Positions 53,887 to 63,422 of a stretch of 64,000 nucleotides of DNA are shown one piece after another. The notes beneath the pieces are model-generated. The model made no database searches, was not told where the DNA came from, and saw only the letters and a list, made by a program, of their open reading frames with translations. The DNA is from RUG14515 sp045117995 (GTDB lineage: Bacteria; Bacillota_I; Bacilli_A; RFN20; CAG-826): positions 1-64,000 of the forward strand of contig JBGUOH010000001.1 of assembly GCA_045117995.1 (NCBI GenBank), written 5' to 3'. A program made the position numbers and the translations under genes. Positions within the stretch are counted from its first letter, which is position 1. Every line of letters begins with the position of its first letter.

Positions 53887-55611
53887 ATGGAAAGAAGTCA
53901 TTACAGCAACGAATTAGGACTCGCTAATGTAGGCGAAAAAGTTAGCTTACTTGGCTGGGTCAGTAAAAGAAGAAATCTCGGCTCTTTGTTATTCATTGAC
54001 TTAAGAGACCGCTATGGCATCGTACAAATCGTCGTTAACGACGGCTTAGAAATTCCTGATGTCAGAAATGAATACGTCATTCAAGTGAAAGGTGAAGTCG
54101 CTAAGAGAGCAACCGCCAATCCAAAACTCAAAAGTGGTGAAATCGAAGTCATCGCTAGTGAGATTGTGGTGCTCAACACTGCTAAAACCACACCAATCAT
54201 TGTCGCTGACGAAACCGACGCTTTAGAAGATACACGTTTGAAATACCGTTATCTCGACTTACGTCGTCCATGCATGAAGAAATACTTTGATGTGCGTGAC
54301 ACCATTAAAATGACCACACACAGCTTTATGCATAAAAACAATTTCATTGAAATTGAAACCCCAATGCTTTGCGCATCCTCACCTGAAGGTGCAAAAGAAT
54401 ATTTAGTGCCTTCCCGTGTGCATAAAGGCCAATTCTATGCCTTACCACAAAGCCCTCAAATGTTTAAGCAATTACTCATGGTCGCGGGTTTTGAAAGATA
54501 CTATCAAATTGCTAGATGCTTTAGAGATGAAGACTTAAGAGCGGACCGTCAACCAGATTTCACACAAATCGATATTGAAACAAGCTTCTTAGATCAACAA
54601 CAATTCTTAACATTAATGGAACAATTAATTAAAGATATCTTTAAAGCCACAATTAACTATGACGTCAAACTTCCATTAAGACAAATGACTTATAAAGAAG
54701 CCATGGACCGTTTCGGTAGTGATAAGCCAGATACAAGATTCGGTATTGAGCTCAATAATATCAAAGATATTTTTGCTAATACCACATTCGCTGGTTATCA
54801 AACCGCTGAAGCAATTAAAGCTATCATTGTTAACGGTGTGGCGGATCAAACTTCCCGTAAAGTTATTGATAACTTAACTCTTGAAGCTAAGAAATTCGGT
54901 TTAGGCGGTTTAACCGTCCTAAAAAGAGAGAACGGGGAATTAACCGGTTCCTTCGTTAAATTCCTTTTAGAAGACGAAATTAAGGCCTTAAACGAAAGAT
55001 TAGCTTTAAAGGATAATGACATAGTAATCATTGCCGCAGGTAATGATAATCGTGTTACTCCATTATTAGGTGCGCTACGCTTAAAGTACGGACGTGAACT
55101 TGGTCTCATCAAAGAAGGAACCTATGATTTATTATGGGTCATCGACTTCCCAATGTTTGAAAGAGACGTGGAAAGTGGGGCAATCGTCGCTACTCACCAT
55201 CCTTTCACCCGTCCAAGAGACGAAGATGTTAAATACTTAGATGAAGATCCAACCAAGGTCTTAAGCTATGCTTACGATATCGTTATTAACGGTTATGAAG
55301 CTGGTGGTGGCACTCTTCGTATTTACGACCAAGATATGCAAAGAAAAATCTTTGAAGTCTTGGGCTTAAGCGATGAAGAAATCAAAGAAAGATTTGGTTA
55401 CTTCGTTGATGCCTTACAATATGGCACACCTCCACACGCAGGTATGGCCTTTGGCTTAGACCGTTTAGCGATGATTTTAGGTGGTACAGACAACATCCGT
55501 GATGTCATTGCCTTCCCTAAGAACTTAGCCGCGGTTGACCCAATGACAAATGCGCCTACAAACGTTACACAAGCGCAACTTGATGAATTAGGCATCAAAT
55601 TTGACAAATAG
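53887..55611 (+). CDS. aspS: aspartyl-tRNA synthetase (bacterial type)
   Basis: Class II synthetase of 574 aa. N-terminal OB fold for the anticodon (VSLLGWVSKRRNLGSLLFIDLRDRYG), motif 2 FRDEDLRADRQPDFTQIDIE, the bacterial GAD insertion (~290-420) and motif 3 GLDRLAMILGG near the C-terminus. The insertion marks it as the bacterial rather than archaeal kind. Follows hisS, the common Firmicutes order. Confidence 0.97.
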   Translation: MERSHYSNELGLANVGEKVSLLGWVSKRRNLGSLLFIDLRDRYGIVQIVVNDGLEIPDVRNEYVIQVKGEVAKRATANPKLKSGEIEVIASEIVVLNTAKTTPIIVADETDALEDTRLKYRYLDLRRPCMKKYFDVRDTIKMTTHSFMHKNNFIEIETPMLCASSPEGAKEYLVPSRVHKGQFYALPQSPQMFKQLLMVAGFERYYQIARCFRDEDLRADRQPDFTQIDIETSFLDQQQFLTLMEQLIKDIFKATINYDVKLPLRQMTYKEAMDRFGSDKPDTRFGIELNNIKDIFANTTFAGYQTAEAIKAIIVNGVADQTSRKVIDNLTLEAKKFGLGGLTVLKRENGELTGSFVKFLLEDEIKALNERLALKDNDIVIIAAGNDNRVTPLLGALRLKYGRELGLIKEGTYDLLWVIDFPMFERDVESGAIVATHHPFTRPRDEDVKYLDEDPTKVLSYAYDIVINGYEAGGGTLRIYDQDMQRKIFEVLGLSDEEIKERFGYFVDALQYGTPPHAGMAFGLDRLAMILGGTDNIRDVIAFPKNLAAVDPMTNAPTNVTQAQLDELGIKFDK

Positions 55612-55613
55612 GT

Positions 55614-55628
55614 TATAACATAGTTATA
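55614..55628 (+). promoter_or_regulatory. inverted repeat upstream of tkt
   Basis: TATAAC-ATA-GTTATA is a near-perfect dyad in the aspS-tkt gap. It could be an operator; no regulator is known to me for this sequence. Confidence 0.3.
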
Positions 55629-55679
55629 CAAGAACTATTAAAATACTAGATAATTACTAATCGAGAAAGGTTAAACAAC

Positions 55680-57650
55680 ATGAACAAAAATGATCAATTA
55701 GCGATTGCAACAATCAGATCTCTCTGCATTGACACCATCAACAAAGCAAATTCTGGTCACCCAGGTATGGCGTTAGGTAGTGCACCTGCTCTTTACACCT
55801 TATTCACCAAACACTTAGTGGCCACACCAAAAGATAGCAAGTGGTTCAATAGAGACAGATTCGTCCTCTCCAGCGGACACGCTTCCGCATTACTTTATTC
55901 CATGCTCCACTTATGTGGTTACAAAATTAGCATGGACGACATGAAACAATTCCGTCAAATCGACTCCTTAACACCAGGTCACCCAGAATATGGTTGGACT
56001 GATGGTGTGGACGCCACATCTGGTCCTCTAGGACAAGGTATCTCTCAAGCTGTTGGTATGGCGATGGCCGAAAGAATGGTCAATAAGCTTTACAGCTTTG
56101 GTGATGATGTGTGCAATCACTACACATACGCTTTATGCGGTGATGGCTGCTTACAAGAAGGTATCTCCCAAGAAGCTATCTCCTTAGCCGGTCACTTAAA
56201 ACTCAACAAATTCATCCTTTTATACGACGCTAACCAAGTCACACTTGATGGTGCTTTAGACTTATCCTTCTCTGAACAAGTCAAAGCCAGATTCTTAGCC
56301 TCTGAATGGGATGTCATCGAAGTTGCTGATGGTAACGATGTCGACGCTATCGATGCCGCTATTAGCAAAGCTAAACAAAGCAAAGAAAAACCAACCATGA
56401 TTATGATCCATACCATTATCGGTTATGGTTCCGCTAAACAAGGTACAAACAAAGTCCATGGTAACCCATTAGGCGCTGAAGACGGTAAGAACGCCAAATT
56501 ATCCTATGGTTTCGATCATGAAGATTTCTATGTGCCTGAAGAAGTTTACGATTTGTTCAAGAACACCTTTGGTGCTCGTGGTGAAAAAGCTCTTAACGAA
56601 TACAACACTAAGTTAGCCAAGTTAGCCGCCAATAAGAACACTAAAGATGAATATGATCGTTTCATCTCCTTAAACGGTGTTGATGTTGATAAATATTTAC
56701 CAGGTGTCTATCCAGACTTCGTTGAAGGTTCTTCAACCTCAACACGTGTCGCTTCTGGTAAAGCCCTTAACTACTTAATGCTCAGCATGCCAAATTTATT
56801 TGGTGGTTCCGCTGACGTTGCTGGTTCTGTTATGACAAAGCTCGATAATGGTGCTAACTTTGATGCCAATAATAGAGCGGGTCACAACATCAACTGGGGT
56901 ATTCGTGAATTCGCAATGGCGAGTGCACAAAATGGTATGCTCTTACACGGTGGTGTCCGTAGCTACGTTGGTGCATTCTTCGTCTTCTCCGATTACATGA
57001 AACCAGCCATCCGTATGGCCGCATTAAGCCATGTTCCAGCCATCTACTTACTATCACACGATAGTATCGCCGTAGGCGAAGATGGTCCAACACACCAACC
57101 AATCGAACAATTAGCGATGTTACGTAGCATCCCACACATGGATGTCATTAGACCTGCTGATGAAAGAGAAACATATGGTGCTTGGTTCGCTGCTTTACAA
57201 AGCAAGAATCATCCAACCGCGATTATCCTTTCCCGTCAAAACCTCCCATTATTAAAGGAATCTGATGGTGAAGCCTTAAAGCGTGGTGCTTATGTTGTTT
57301 CTAAAGAACAAAAGAAAGCCGACTTCGTTTTAATCGCCACAGGTAGTGAAGTCTCCTTAGCGGTTTCCGCTCAAGCGTTATTACTTAAAAAAGGCATCGA
57401 TGTCCGTGTTGTTTCTATGCCATGTTGGTCCTACTTCGAAAAGCAAGACGAAGCTTACAAGAAAGAAGTTATTAATCTTCCAAAGGCCAAATGTGTCTCC
57501 ATCGAAATGCTTTCAACCTTTGGTTGGGCTAAATACGCTGACACAAATATCGGCTTAGATCAATTCGGTGCTAGCGCTCCTGCTAAAGACGTCTTCAAGA
57601 AATTCAATTTCACTCCAGAATACGTTGCTAGCGTGGTTGAAAAGCTCTAA
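55680..57650 (+). CDS. tkt: transketolase
   Basis: A 656-aa thiamine-diphosphate enzyme of the non-oxidative pentose phosphate pathway. GHPGMALG and the GDGCLQEGISQEA ThDP-binding motif are in the first domain. NWGIREFAMAS (catalytic Glu), HDSIAVGEDGPTHQPIEQL in the second, and a regular C-terminal domain follow. Complete and of normal length. SD GAAAGG precedes the ATG. It works with deoB (63 kb) in pentose phosphate use. It ends at a GAAA-loop terminator. Confidence 0.97.
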   Translation: MNKNDQLAIATIRSLCIDTINKANSGHPGMALGSAPALYTLFTKHLVATPKDSKWFNRDRFVLSSGHASALLYSMLHLCGYKISMDDMKQFRQIDSLTPGHPEYGWTDGVDATSGPLGQGISQAVGMAMAERMVNKLYSFGDDVCNHYTYALCGDGCLQEGISQEAISLAGHLKLNKFILLYDANQVTLDGALDLSFSEQVKARFLASEWDVIEVADGNDVDAIDAAISKAKQSKEKPTMIMIHTIIGYGSAKQGTNKVHGNPLGAEDGKNAKLSYGFDHEDFYVPEEVYDLFKNTFGARGEKALNEYNTKLAKLAANKNTKDEYDRFISLNGVDVDKYLPGVYPDFVEGSSTSTRVASGKALNYLMLSMPNLFGGSADVAGSVMTKLDNGANFDANNRAGHNINWGIREFAMASAQNGMLLHGGVRSYVGAFFVFSDYMKPAIRMAALSHVPAIYLLSHDSIAVGEDGPTHQPIEQLAMLRSIPHMDVIRPADERETYGAWFAALQSKNHPTAIILSRQNLPLLKESDGEALKRGAYVVSKEQKKADFVLIATGSEVSLAVSAQALLLKKGIDVRVVSMPCWSYFEKQDEAYKKEVINLPKAKCVSIEMLSTFGWAKYADTNIGLDQFGASAPAKDVFKKFNFTPEYVASVVEKL

Positions 57651-57680
57651 TCTATTCGAAACAAAATACAAAATATAGAG

Positions 57681-57709
57681 AAGTGGAGAAATCCACTTTT
57701 CTTTTTTTA
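57681..57709 (+). terminator. intrinsic terminator of tkt
   Basis: Stem AAGTGGA (57681-57687), GAAA tetraloop, TCCACTT (57692-57698), then T-rich run. Confidence 0.92.
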
Positions 57710-57758
57710 TCTTTGCTAAACGAATATATTTACTATATATTATAAGTAGGTAAGGTTT

Positions 57759-58100
57759 ATGGCAGACTACGTCTATATTGAAAACTACGCAAACAAAGGA
57801 AAAATTGGTATCTCCATCAATGTCTTCGACAACTTGGTGACCAATGCTTTAAGCAATGTTTCCGGTATTTCTATGAGTAGCGCTCATATGAAGCGTAATC
57901 AAAAGATTCGTTTAAATAGACCAGTCCAAACAACTATTAGACACGGTATCGTCCATGTTTGGGTCGCTGTGGATGTCGCTAAAGGCACCAATTTACAAGA
58001 TGTCACCCGCAATATCCAAGAAGAAATCACCAATGCTTTCTTAATGACCACTGAACAAGTTCCATTCGATGTCGCTGTCAACGTTATATCAATTATCTAA
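57759..58100 (+). CDS. Asp23/Gls24 family envelope stress protein
   Basis: A 113-aa Asp23-fold protein, small and soluble. The family pattern GKIGISINVFDNLVTNALSNVSGI at the start and VHVWVAVDVAKGTNLQDVTRNIQEEI in the middle are clear. In Firmicutes these proteins coat the membrane or support cell-envelope homeostasis. Its place just before nusB is the usual one (yqhY position). SD AGGTAAGG upstream. Confidence 0.9.
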   Translation: MADYVYIENYANKGKIGISINVFDNLVTNALSNVSGISMSSAHMKRNQKIRLNRPVQTTIRHGIVHVWVAVDVAKGTNLQDVTRNIQEEITNAFLMTTEQVPFDVAVNVISII

Positions 58101-58120
58101 TCAATCGAAACGCTTTTTTT

Positions 58121-58543
58121 ATGGAAAAAATATCTCGCAATCAAGAAAACTTTATAATCATGACCGTCATTTATGACGAAATTGCTGACCAAGTGGCCAG
58201 TAGAGAACATAACTTCCGTGATGTTGATGAAATCATCACTGAAATGACTGATGATCCTCGTCCATTCAAGGAACACAGTAACTATGTTCAAAACATGATT
58301 TCTAGTGTTTTGAATAACTATGGTTCAATCATCTCTGCTTTCCAACCACACTTAAGAAACTGGAAATGGGAAAGATTACCATTATTAACCCAATCGGTCT
58401 TATTAATGAGCTACGCGCATTTCTACTACGTAGAAAAGATTGACAAGCGCATCGTCATTAATACCGCAGTGGAACTCGCTAAAAAATATATCGAAGAAAA
58501 ACAGGCCAAATTCATTAACGCGATATTAGACGAGGTGCTCTAA
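58121..58543 (+). CDS. nusB: transcription antitermination factor NusB
   Basis: A 140-aa all-helical RNA-binding factor that works with NusE (S10) on rRNA boxA. The C-terminal stretch RIVINTAVELAKKYIEEKQAKFINAILDEVL is typical. The N-terminus is more divergent. It ends in TAATG overlapping xseA. Confidence 0.9.
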   Translation: MEKISRNQENFIIMTVIYDEIADQVASREHNFRDVDEIITEMTDDPRPFKEHSNYVQNMISSVLNNYGSIISAFQPHLRNWKWERLPLLTQSVLLMSYAHFYYVEKIDKRIVINTAVELAKKYIEEKQAKFINAILDEVL

Positions 58544-59682
58544 TGAATAATGATCGCCCAGTCTTCACCGTCAGCGATATTAACCAATACATCAAAGCCG
58601 TCCTCAGTAATGATGAGAATTTAAAGCTCATCTACGTGAAAGGCGAAATCTCTAATTTTAAAATGGCAAGCAATGGTCATTTTTATTTTTCCTTAAAGGA
58701 CGATAAGTCATTAATTGGCGCAATGATGTTTTCAAACTACGCTTCTAAATGCAATTTCAAGCCAGAAAACGGGCAAGAAGTCGTGGTCTTTGGTTCTATT
58801 GATGCTTATCCAGGTAGAGGCACATATCAAATCATCGTCTACCAAATGGAAGAAGTGGGAGCAGGCGCTCAACTCTTGGAATTAGAAAAGCTTAAAAAGA
58901 AACTCCTAGAAGAGGGTTTATTCGACGAATCTAGGAAAAGAAAGATAAATCTTTATCCAACCGCCATTGGTGTCATCACAGCCCCTAATAGCGCCGCTAT
59001 TAAGGACATTTTGTTTAATCTTAAGCGCAGATATCCAATCGCGGACATTTACGTCTTCTATAGCGCTGTTCAAGGGGAAAACGCCCCTAAAGAATTACTC
59101 AGAGCCTTTGAATTAAGCCAAACTTATCCTTTGGATACATTACTCATTGGTCGTGGAGGCGGCGCTAGCGAGGATTTAAGCGCTTTTAACGACGAGAAAC
59201 TCGTCAGAGCGATTGCTAATAGTAAGATGCCTGTTATCGCCTGTGTAGGCCACGAAATCGATTCTACCTTAGTAGACTTTGTCGCTGATAAACGTGCTAG
59301 TACACCAACAGGAGCAGCAGAGTTAGCCACAATCGATCGTAGAGAGATAGAAGAAAAGTTATCCTTCTCCTTACAGGATATGGAAGAAAGCCTGAAACAA
59401 AGAATTCAAGGCATGAAAGATGATTTATCTTCTAATAAAGAAGATTTAGACTTAGAGATTCGTCAATTAGTGACCCATTATAGCCAACTCTTAAGCCAAA
59501 AGAAAGCCACATTAGAGGCTCTTAATCCAAATAACGTTATCAAGCGTGGCTTCTCTTTAACCGTAGACGAAGAAGGAAAACCAGTTAGTGATATCAAAGC
59601 AGTGAAAAAAGGTCAAAAGATTAAAACCATCTTAAAAGATGGCGTTATCAATAGTGAAGTCATAAATACGGAGGAAAGATAG
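58543..59682 (+). CDS. xseA: exonuclease VII large subunit
   Basis: A 379-aa catalytic subunit of exonuclease VII, which degrades single-stranded DNA from both ends. N-terminal OB fold (YVKGEISNFKMASNGHFYFSLKD), then the catalytic region with GVITAPNSAAIKDI and the LIGRGGGASEDLSAFNDE motif, HEIDSTLVDFVADKRASTPTGAAE and a coiled-coil C-terminus. Overlaps nusB by one base; xseB begins 1 nt after its stop. Confidence 0.97.
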   Translation: MNNDRPVFTVSDINQYIKAVLSNDENLKLIYVKGEISNFKMASNGHFYFSLKDDKSLIGAMMFSNYASKCNFKPENGQEVVVFGSIDAYPGRGTYQIIVYQMEEVGAGAQLLELEKLKKKLLEEGLFDESRKRKINLYPTAIGVITAPNSAAIKDILFNLKRRYPIADIYVFYSAVQGENAPKELLRAFELSQTYPLDTLLIGRGGGASEDLSAFNDEKLVRAIANSKMPVIACVGHEIDSTLVDFVADKRASTPTGAAELATIDRREIEEKLSFSLQDMEESLKQRIQGMKDDLSSNKEDLDLEIRQLVTHYSQLLSQKKATLEALNPNNVIKRGFSLTVDEEGKPVSDIKAVKKGQKIKTILKDGVINSEVINTEER

Positions 59683-59683
59683 T

Positions 59684-59875
59684 ATGGAAGAGAAATTTGA
59701 TTTTGAAAAAGAGATGAAAAGATTAGATGAAATCGTCGCTAATATCTCGTCAGAAAAACTCCCATTAGATGAATGCTTAGCTCTCTATAAAGAAGGTCAA
59801 GAGATCGTCAAAAAGTTAGAAAAAGCCCTCAAAGAAGCCGAAGAAAAGGTCGAAAAAGTCATTGAAAGCAAATAA
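59684..59875 (+). CDS. xseB: exonuclease VII small subunit
   Basis: A 63-aa helical protein that binds XseA in multiple copies and limits its activity. DFEKEMKRLDEIVANISSEKLPLDECLALYKEGQEI is the family pattern. It is at the short end of the family (usually ~65-80 aa) but complete. Ends shortly before a terminator. Confidence 0.93.
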   Translation: MEEKFDFEKEMKRLDEIVANISSEKLPLDECLALYKEGQEIVKKLEKALKEAEEKVEKVIESK

Positions 59876-59935
59876 ATCTATTAGTGGTTTATTAGTTTTT
59901 AATTAGTAGTTATAATACTTAGTATTAGAAATATT

Positions 59936-59960
59936 ATCCTGTGAAAGCAGGATTTTATTT
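59936..59960 (+). terminator. intrinsic terminator after xseB
   Basis: Stem ATCCTG (59936-59941) with CAGGAT (59948-59953), then T-rich run. Confidence 0.75.
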
Positions 59961-59975
59961 TGCTTATTATTTTAG

Positions 59976-60004
59976 TTAACATAATCCTTATACGCGTATA
60001 TAAT
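59976..60004 (+). promoter_or_regulatory. leaderless promoter of dinB
   Basis: TTAACA (59976-59981), 17-nt spacer, perfect TATAAT (59999-60004), then only 6 nt to the ATG at 60011. This is the clearest leaderless promoter in the window. No LexA box was recognised. Confidence 0.82.
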
Positions 60005-60010
60005 GTAGGT

Positions 60011-61198
60011 ATGAGCAAGGTTATCGTCCATATTGACTTGAATGCATTTTTTGCTAGATGCGAAGAAATCAAAGATCCGTCCTTAGAGAATAAGCCTGTC
60101 GCGATTGGACACGATGGTAGAGGCGGGATTGTTTCTACGTGTTCATATGCAGCGCGCAAATACGGCGTCTCAAGTGCGATGCCAATGTTTAAGGCGAGAC
60201 AGCTTTGTCCAAACCTTATCATCATTCCTGGTGATTATCATTACTACTCAGCGACGAGTAAGAAGTTTTTTAACTTTGTTAGAAGATATACAAAACTAGT
60301 GGAACCAGCTTCTGTAGATGAATGCTTCGCAGACTTTACTGACGCAGTCAAAGGACAAAGTGATGTCATTGCTTTCTTTAGACAGTTACAAGATGATTTA
60401 TTTAAAGAAACTGGACTTAAATGCTCTATCGGTGTTTCCACAACTCGTTTCTTAGCGAAGATGGCTAGTGACTATCAAAAACCAATGGGTCTAACCATTA
60501 TTCATAAAAGAGATATAGAGAGTATTTTGTTTCCACTAAAAGTGGATTCAATGTTTGGTGTCGGTAAAAGAACCGCTCCTAGATTAAAGAGCGTTGGTAT
60601 CAAGACTATCGGTGACCTATATAGAAAGCTCGAAGTGGATGATGAAGAAGTCAAAAACATCTGTGGCAAATTCTTCTATACACTCAAAGAGTGGCTGGAA
60701 GGTAAAGGGTCTGATGAAATTGAAATTGAGAAATGGGATCCTAAATCAATTGGTAATTCCACAACATTGCCTTATGACACTGATAACGCTACAGAGATTA
60801 AGAAATACTTCTTATCTTTAGCCAAAGAAGTATCCGAAAGAGCGCAAAGAGAAGATAAACTTGGTCACACAATTCAAATCGTGGTCAAAGACCAAACCTT
60901 TAAATCTTTTAATAAATCTATGACTTTAGATAATCCAACTAATAAGTGGCAAGTCATCTATGATGGTGCCTGTGCCTTATACGATAAGAATTTCACACAT
61001 CTGACCCTTAGACTTGTGGGAATCACACTCCAAAACCTTATCGACTACACCGATATGGCGGTGCAAATGTCCCTTTTCGACTATTCTAAGCACGAAGAGG
61101 AAAGCAAAACTAAATTACTCATTAATGAACTAAATCGTTCTTTAAAGAAGCCATTATTGAAAAGAGCAAGTGAGGTGAAGAAAAATGGAAATCGTTGA
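60011..61198 (+). CDS. dinB: DNA polymerase IV
   Basis: Y-family translesion polymerase of 395 aa. Catalytic acids lie in IVHIDLNAFFARCE and PASVDECFADFTD. The steric fingerprint VSTCSYAARKYGVSSAMP is present, with HhH and little-finger domains after. The open frame runs 17 codons further up, but those overlap the promoter and code for a hydrophobic stretch unlike any DinB, so 60011 is the start. It overlaps xerD by 14 nt. Confidence 0.96.
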   Translation: MSKVIVHIDLNAFFARCEEIKDPSLENKPVAIGHDGRGGIVSTCSYAARKYGVSSAMPMFKARQLCPNLIIIPGDYHYYSATSKKFFNFVRRYTKLVEPASVDECFADFTDAVKGQSDVIAFFRQLQDDLFKETGLKCSIGVSTTRFLAKMASDYQKPMGLTIIHKRDIESILFPLKVDSMFGVGKRTAPRLKSVGIKTIGDLYRKLEVDDEEVKNICGKFFYTLKEWLEGKGSDEIEIEKWDPKSIGNSTTLPYDTDNATEIKKYFLSLAKEVSERAQREDKLGHTIQIVVKDQTFKSFNKSMTLDNPTNKWQVIYDGACALYDKNFTHLTLRLVGITLQNLIDYTDMAVQMSLFDYSKHEEESKTKLLINELNRSLKKPLLKRASEVKKNGNR

Positions 61199-62060
61199 TG
61201 CGATTGATTTGTTTCATCAATACGTTCTCGTAGAGAAAGGTCTTTCTCCTCAAACTTGGATCTCTTATTTAGAAGACTTACAAGCTTTCTTTAATTACTT
61301 TAATGATAAGAAAGACACTGATGACTTATTAGAAACTGATTTATATGAATTCTTAAAGTTCGAACTCTCTTTAGGTAAGTCAGTCTCAACCGCGTTAAGA
61401 AGACTATCTTCCACGAGAAGCTTTTATCTTTTTCTAAAGAAAGAAGGTCATTATTTAGGAAATATTCCTGATATTGAAACACCTAAAAAGCCAAAACATC
61501 TCCCTAACTGCTTAAGCGAAGAAGAGATTGATCGTTTATTAGAAGCTCCTGATATGGAATCACCTTCTGGCATTAGAGATAGAGCGATGCTTGAAACAAT
61601 GTATGCGTCAGGATTACGTGTTAGCGAATTATTAAATCTTAAAAAAGGACAAGTTAATCTTACCAAAGGCATCATTACCGTTTTTGGTAAGGGCGCTAAA
61701 GAAAGAAAAGTACCTATCGCTGAGTATGCAGTTGATTTCATTAGGAAATATATCAACGAAGTCAGAAACAAAAGCGAACATAAAAGTAGTGAATTTCTAT
61801 TTTTAAATAGAAGTGGCGAACCACTGAGCCGAATTTACTTCTTTAAACAGGTGCGTAAGTATGCAGAATTAGCGGGTATTGATATGACCATCTCTCCACA
61901 TACTTTAAGACACTCTTTTGCCACACATCTCCTTAACCATGGAGCGCAACTTAGAATGGTCCAAGGCATGCTCGGGCACACGAATATTGCCACCACACAA
62001 ATATATACGCATGTTTCTAGCGAGAAACTTAAATCAGATTATGATAAGATAATGAAGTGA
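61185..62060 (+). CDS. xerD: tyrosine recombinase XerD-like
   Basis: A 291-aa site-specific recombinase, most likely resolving chromosome dimers at dif. The N-terminal SAM-like core-binding domain is followed by the catalytic domain with Arg in ASGLRVSELL, HTLRHSFATHLL (His-x-x-Arg), GHTNIATTQIYTH (His and nucleophilic Tyr). All pentad residues can be seen. Placement before deoB is the usual XerD context in Firmicutes, which argues against a phage integrase. Confidence 0.93.
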   Translation: MEIVDAIDLFHQYVLVEKGLSPQTWISYLEDLQAFFNYFNDKKDTDDLLETDLYEFLKFELSLGKSVSTALRRLSSTRSFYLFLKKEGHYLGNIPDIETPKKPKHLPNCLSEEEIDRLLEAPDMESPSGIRDRAMLETMYASGLRVSELLNLKKGQVNLTKGIITVFGKGAKERKVPIAEYAVDFIRKYINEVRNKSEHKSSEFLFLNRSGEPLSRIYFFKQVRKYAELAGIDMTISPHTLRHSFATHLLNHGAQLRMVQGMLGHTNIATTQIYTHVSSEKLKSDYDKIMK

Positions 62061-62069
62061 GGAATTCAT

Positions 62070-63272
62070 ATGAATAATTACAAATATAAAAGAATATTTG
62101 TCATCGTTGTCGATTCCATGGGAAGCGGTTACTTAGATGACGCAGATAAGTTTGGTGATAAAGGTTCTAATACTTTATTACACATTGGTGAAAAAATGCC
62201 TAATGGATTAAACGTTCCTAATTTAAATAAATTAGGTATGGGCGACCTAGATCCTATTAGAGGTACAAGCAAGGTGGCTCACCCAAATTCTTATGTTTCT
62301 AAAGCTAGAGAAGTAAGTAATGGTAAAGACACCATGACAGGTCACTGGGAAATTATGGGTATTAATACTCAAGTCCCATTCCAAACATTTACCGATACAG
62401 GCTTTCCAAAGGAACTTATCGATGAATTAGAAAAAAGAACTGGTCACAAGGTGATTGGTAACAAAGCCGCTTCTGGCACCGAAATCTTAGTGGAACTTGG
62501 TGAAGAACAATGTCGAGACAATTCTTTAATCGTCTATACATCTAGCGACTCTGTTTTACAAATTGCCGCTCACGAAGAAGTGACTGGCTTACAAGAACTC
62601 TATAGATGCTGCGACATTGCTAGAGAAATCTGCATGAAACCAGAATGGATGGTGGGAAGAATTATCGCTCGTCCATATATTGGCACTGATAAAACCAACT
62701 TTAAGCGTGTGACAGGCCATAGACACGACATTGCTTTAAAGCCAACCGCTCCAACAGTGATGAATGTTTTGCAAGATAACGGCTTCATGACTAGCTGTGT
62801 TGGTAAGATTGGTGACATTTTTGACATGTATGGCGTCGTTAAGACACAAAAGACAGTCTCTAACGAGGACGGCATGGATAAGACCATAGAAGAGGCTAAA
62901 AACCATGATTTCACCGGTCTCTGCTTCGTCAACTTAGTGGAATTTGATAGTGATTATGGTCATAGACGTGATCCAATTGGTTATGGCCAATGCATTGAAA
63001 GATTCGATAAGAGAGTGGGGGAACTCCTTCCTTTCTTAAAAGAAGATGACTTATTAATCATCACCGCAGACCATGGTAATGACCCAACTTGGACTGGTAC
63101 AGACCACACAAGAGAAAAGATTCCTCTTCTTATTTATAGTAAGAGTCTCAAAAATGGTGGATATTACCCAGAAAGAATGTCATTTGGTGACATCGGGGCT
63201 ACTATTCTTAAGAACTTCAACATTAAGAAGCCAGAACACCTATTGGGTTTCCCAATAGAAGAGTTATTCTAA
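62070..63272 (+). CDS. deoB: phosphopentomutase
   Basis: A 400-aa alkaline-phosphatase-superfamily enzyme that interconverts ribose/deoxyribose 1- and 5-phosphates in nucleoside salvage. VVDSMGSGYLDDADKFGDKGSNTLLHI carries the first metal ligand and the family start; KDTMTGHWE includes the phosphorylated Thr; ADHGNDPTWTGTDHTRE closes the metal site. Complete. SD GAGG upstream, 9 nt after xerD, so probably co-transcribed. Feeds tkt substrates. Confidence 0.97.
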   Translation: MNNYKYKRIFVIVVDSMGSGYLDDADKFGDKGSNTLLHIGEKMPNGLNVPNLNKLGMGDLDPIRGTSKVAHPNSYVSKAREVSNGKDTMTGHWEIMGINTQVPFQTFTDTGFPKELIDELEKRTGHKVIGNKAASGTEILVELGEEQCRDNSLIVYTSSDSVLQIAAHEEVTGLQELYRCCDIAREICMKPEWMVGRIIARPYIGTDKTNFKRVTGHRHDIALKPTAPTVMNVLQDNGFMTSCVGKIGDIFDMYGVVKTQKTVSNEDGMDKTIEEAKNHDFTGLCFVNLVEFDSDYGHRRDPIGYGQCIERFDKRVGELLPFLKEDDLLIITADHGNDPTWTGTDHTREKIPLLIYSKSLKNGGYYPERMSFGDIGATILKNFNIKKPEHLLGFPIEELF

Positions 63273-63292
63273 TATACATTAGAAAAAATGTG

Positions 63293-63325
63293 AAAAAAGG
63301 GCCTAAGTATTAGGTTCTTTTTTCA
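63293..63325 (+). terminator. intrinsic terminator of deoB
   Basis: Long stem 63293-63306 with 63310-63323 (some G-T), loop GTA, T run. It is symmetrical and may act on both strands. Confidence 0.9.
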
Positions 63326-63374
63326 TTTATTTAGGTACTTTATTTTCTCTACGCACAGGCGTATGCTCTTGTAT

Positions 63375-63403
63375 TTGTGTGCGCATTGTACACGCCATAT
63401 AAA
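63375..63403 (+). promoter_or_regulatory. promoter of MazF-like gene
   Basis: TTGTGT (63375-63380), 17-nt spacer, TATAAA (63398-63403). Within the spacer lies GTGTGCGCATTGTACAC with matching ends. GGCGT/ACGCC (about 63358-63362 and 63391-63395) also flank the region. Either could be an autoregulatory operator. Confidence 0.6.
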
Positions 63404-63422
63404 ATTACAAAGGAGGAGTATT

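Noticed and set aside
59960..60010. 17-codon upstream extension of dinB
   Set aside because: Overlaps the -35/-10 promoter and encodes hydrophobic residues not found in DinB.
61185..62060. Phage integrase or mobile element
   Set aside because: Tyrosine recombinase sits in the normal dinB-xerD-deoB housekeeping setting; no att repeats or phage genes around.
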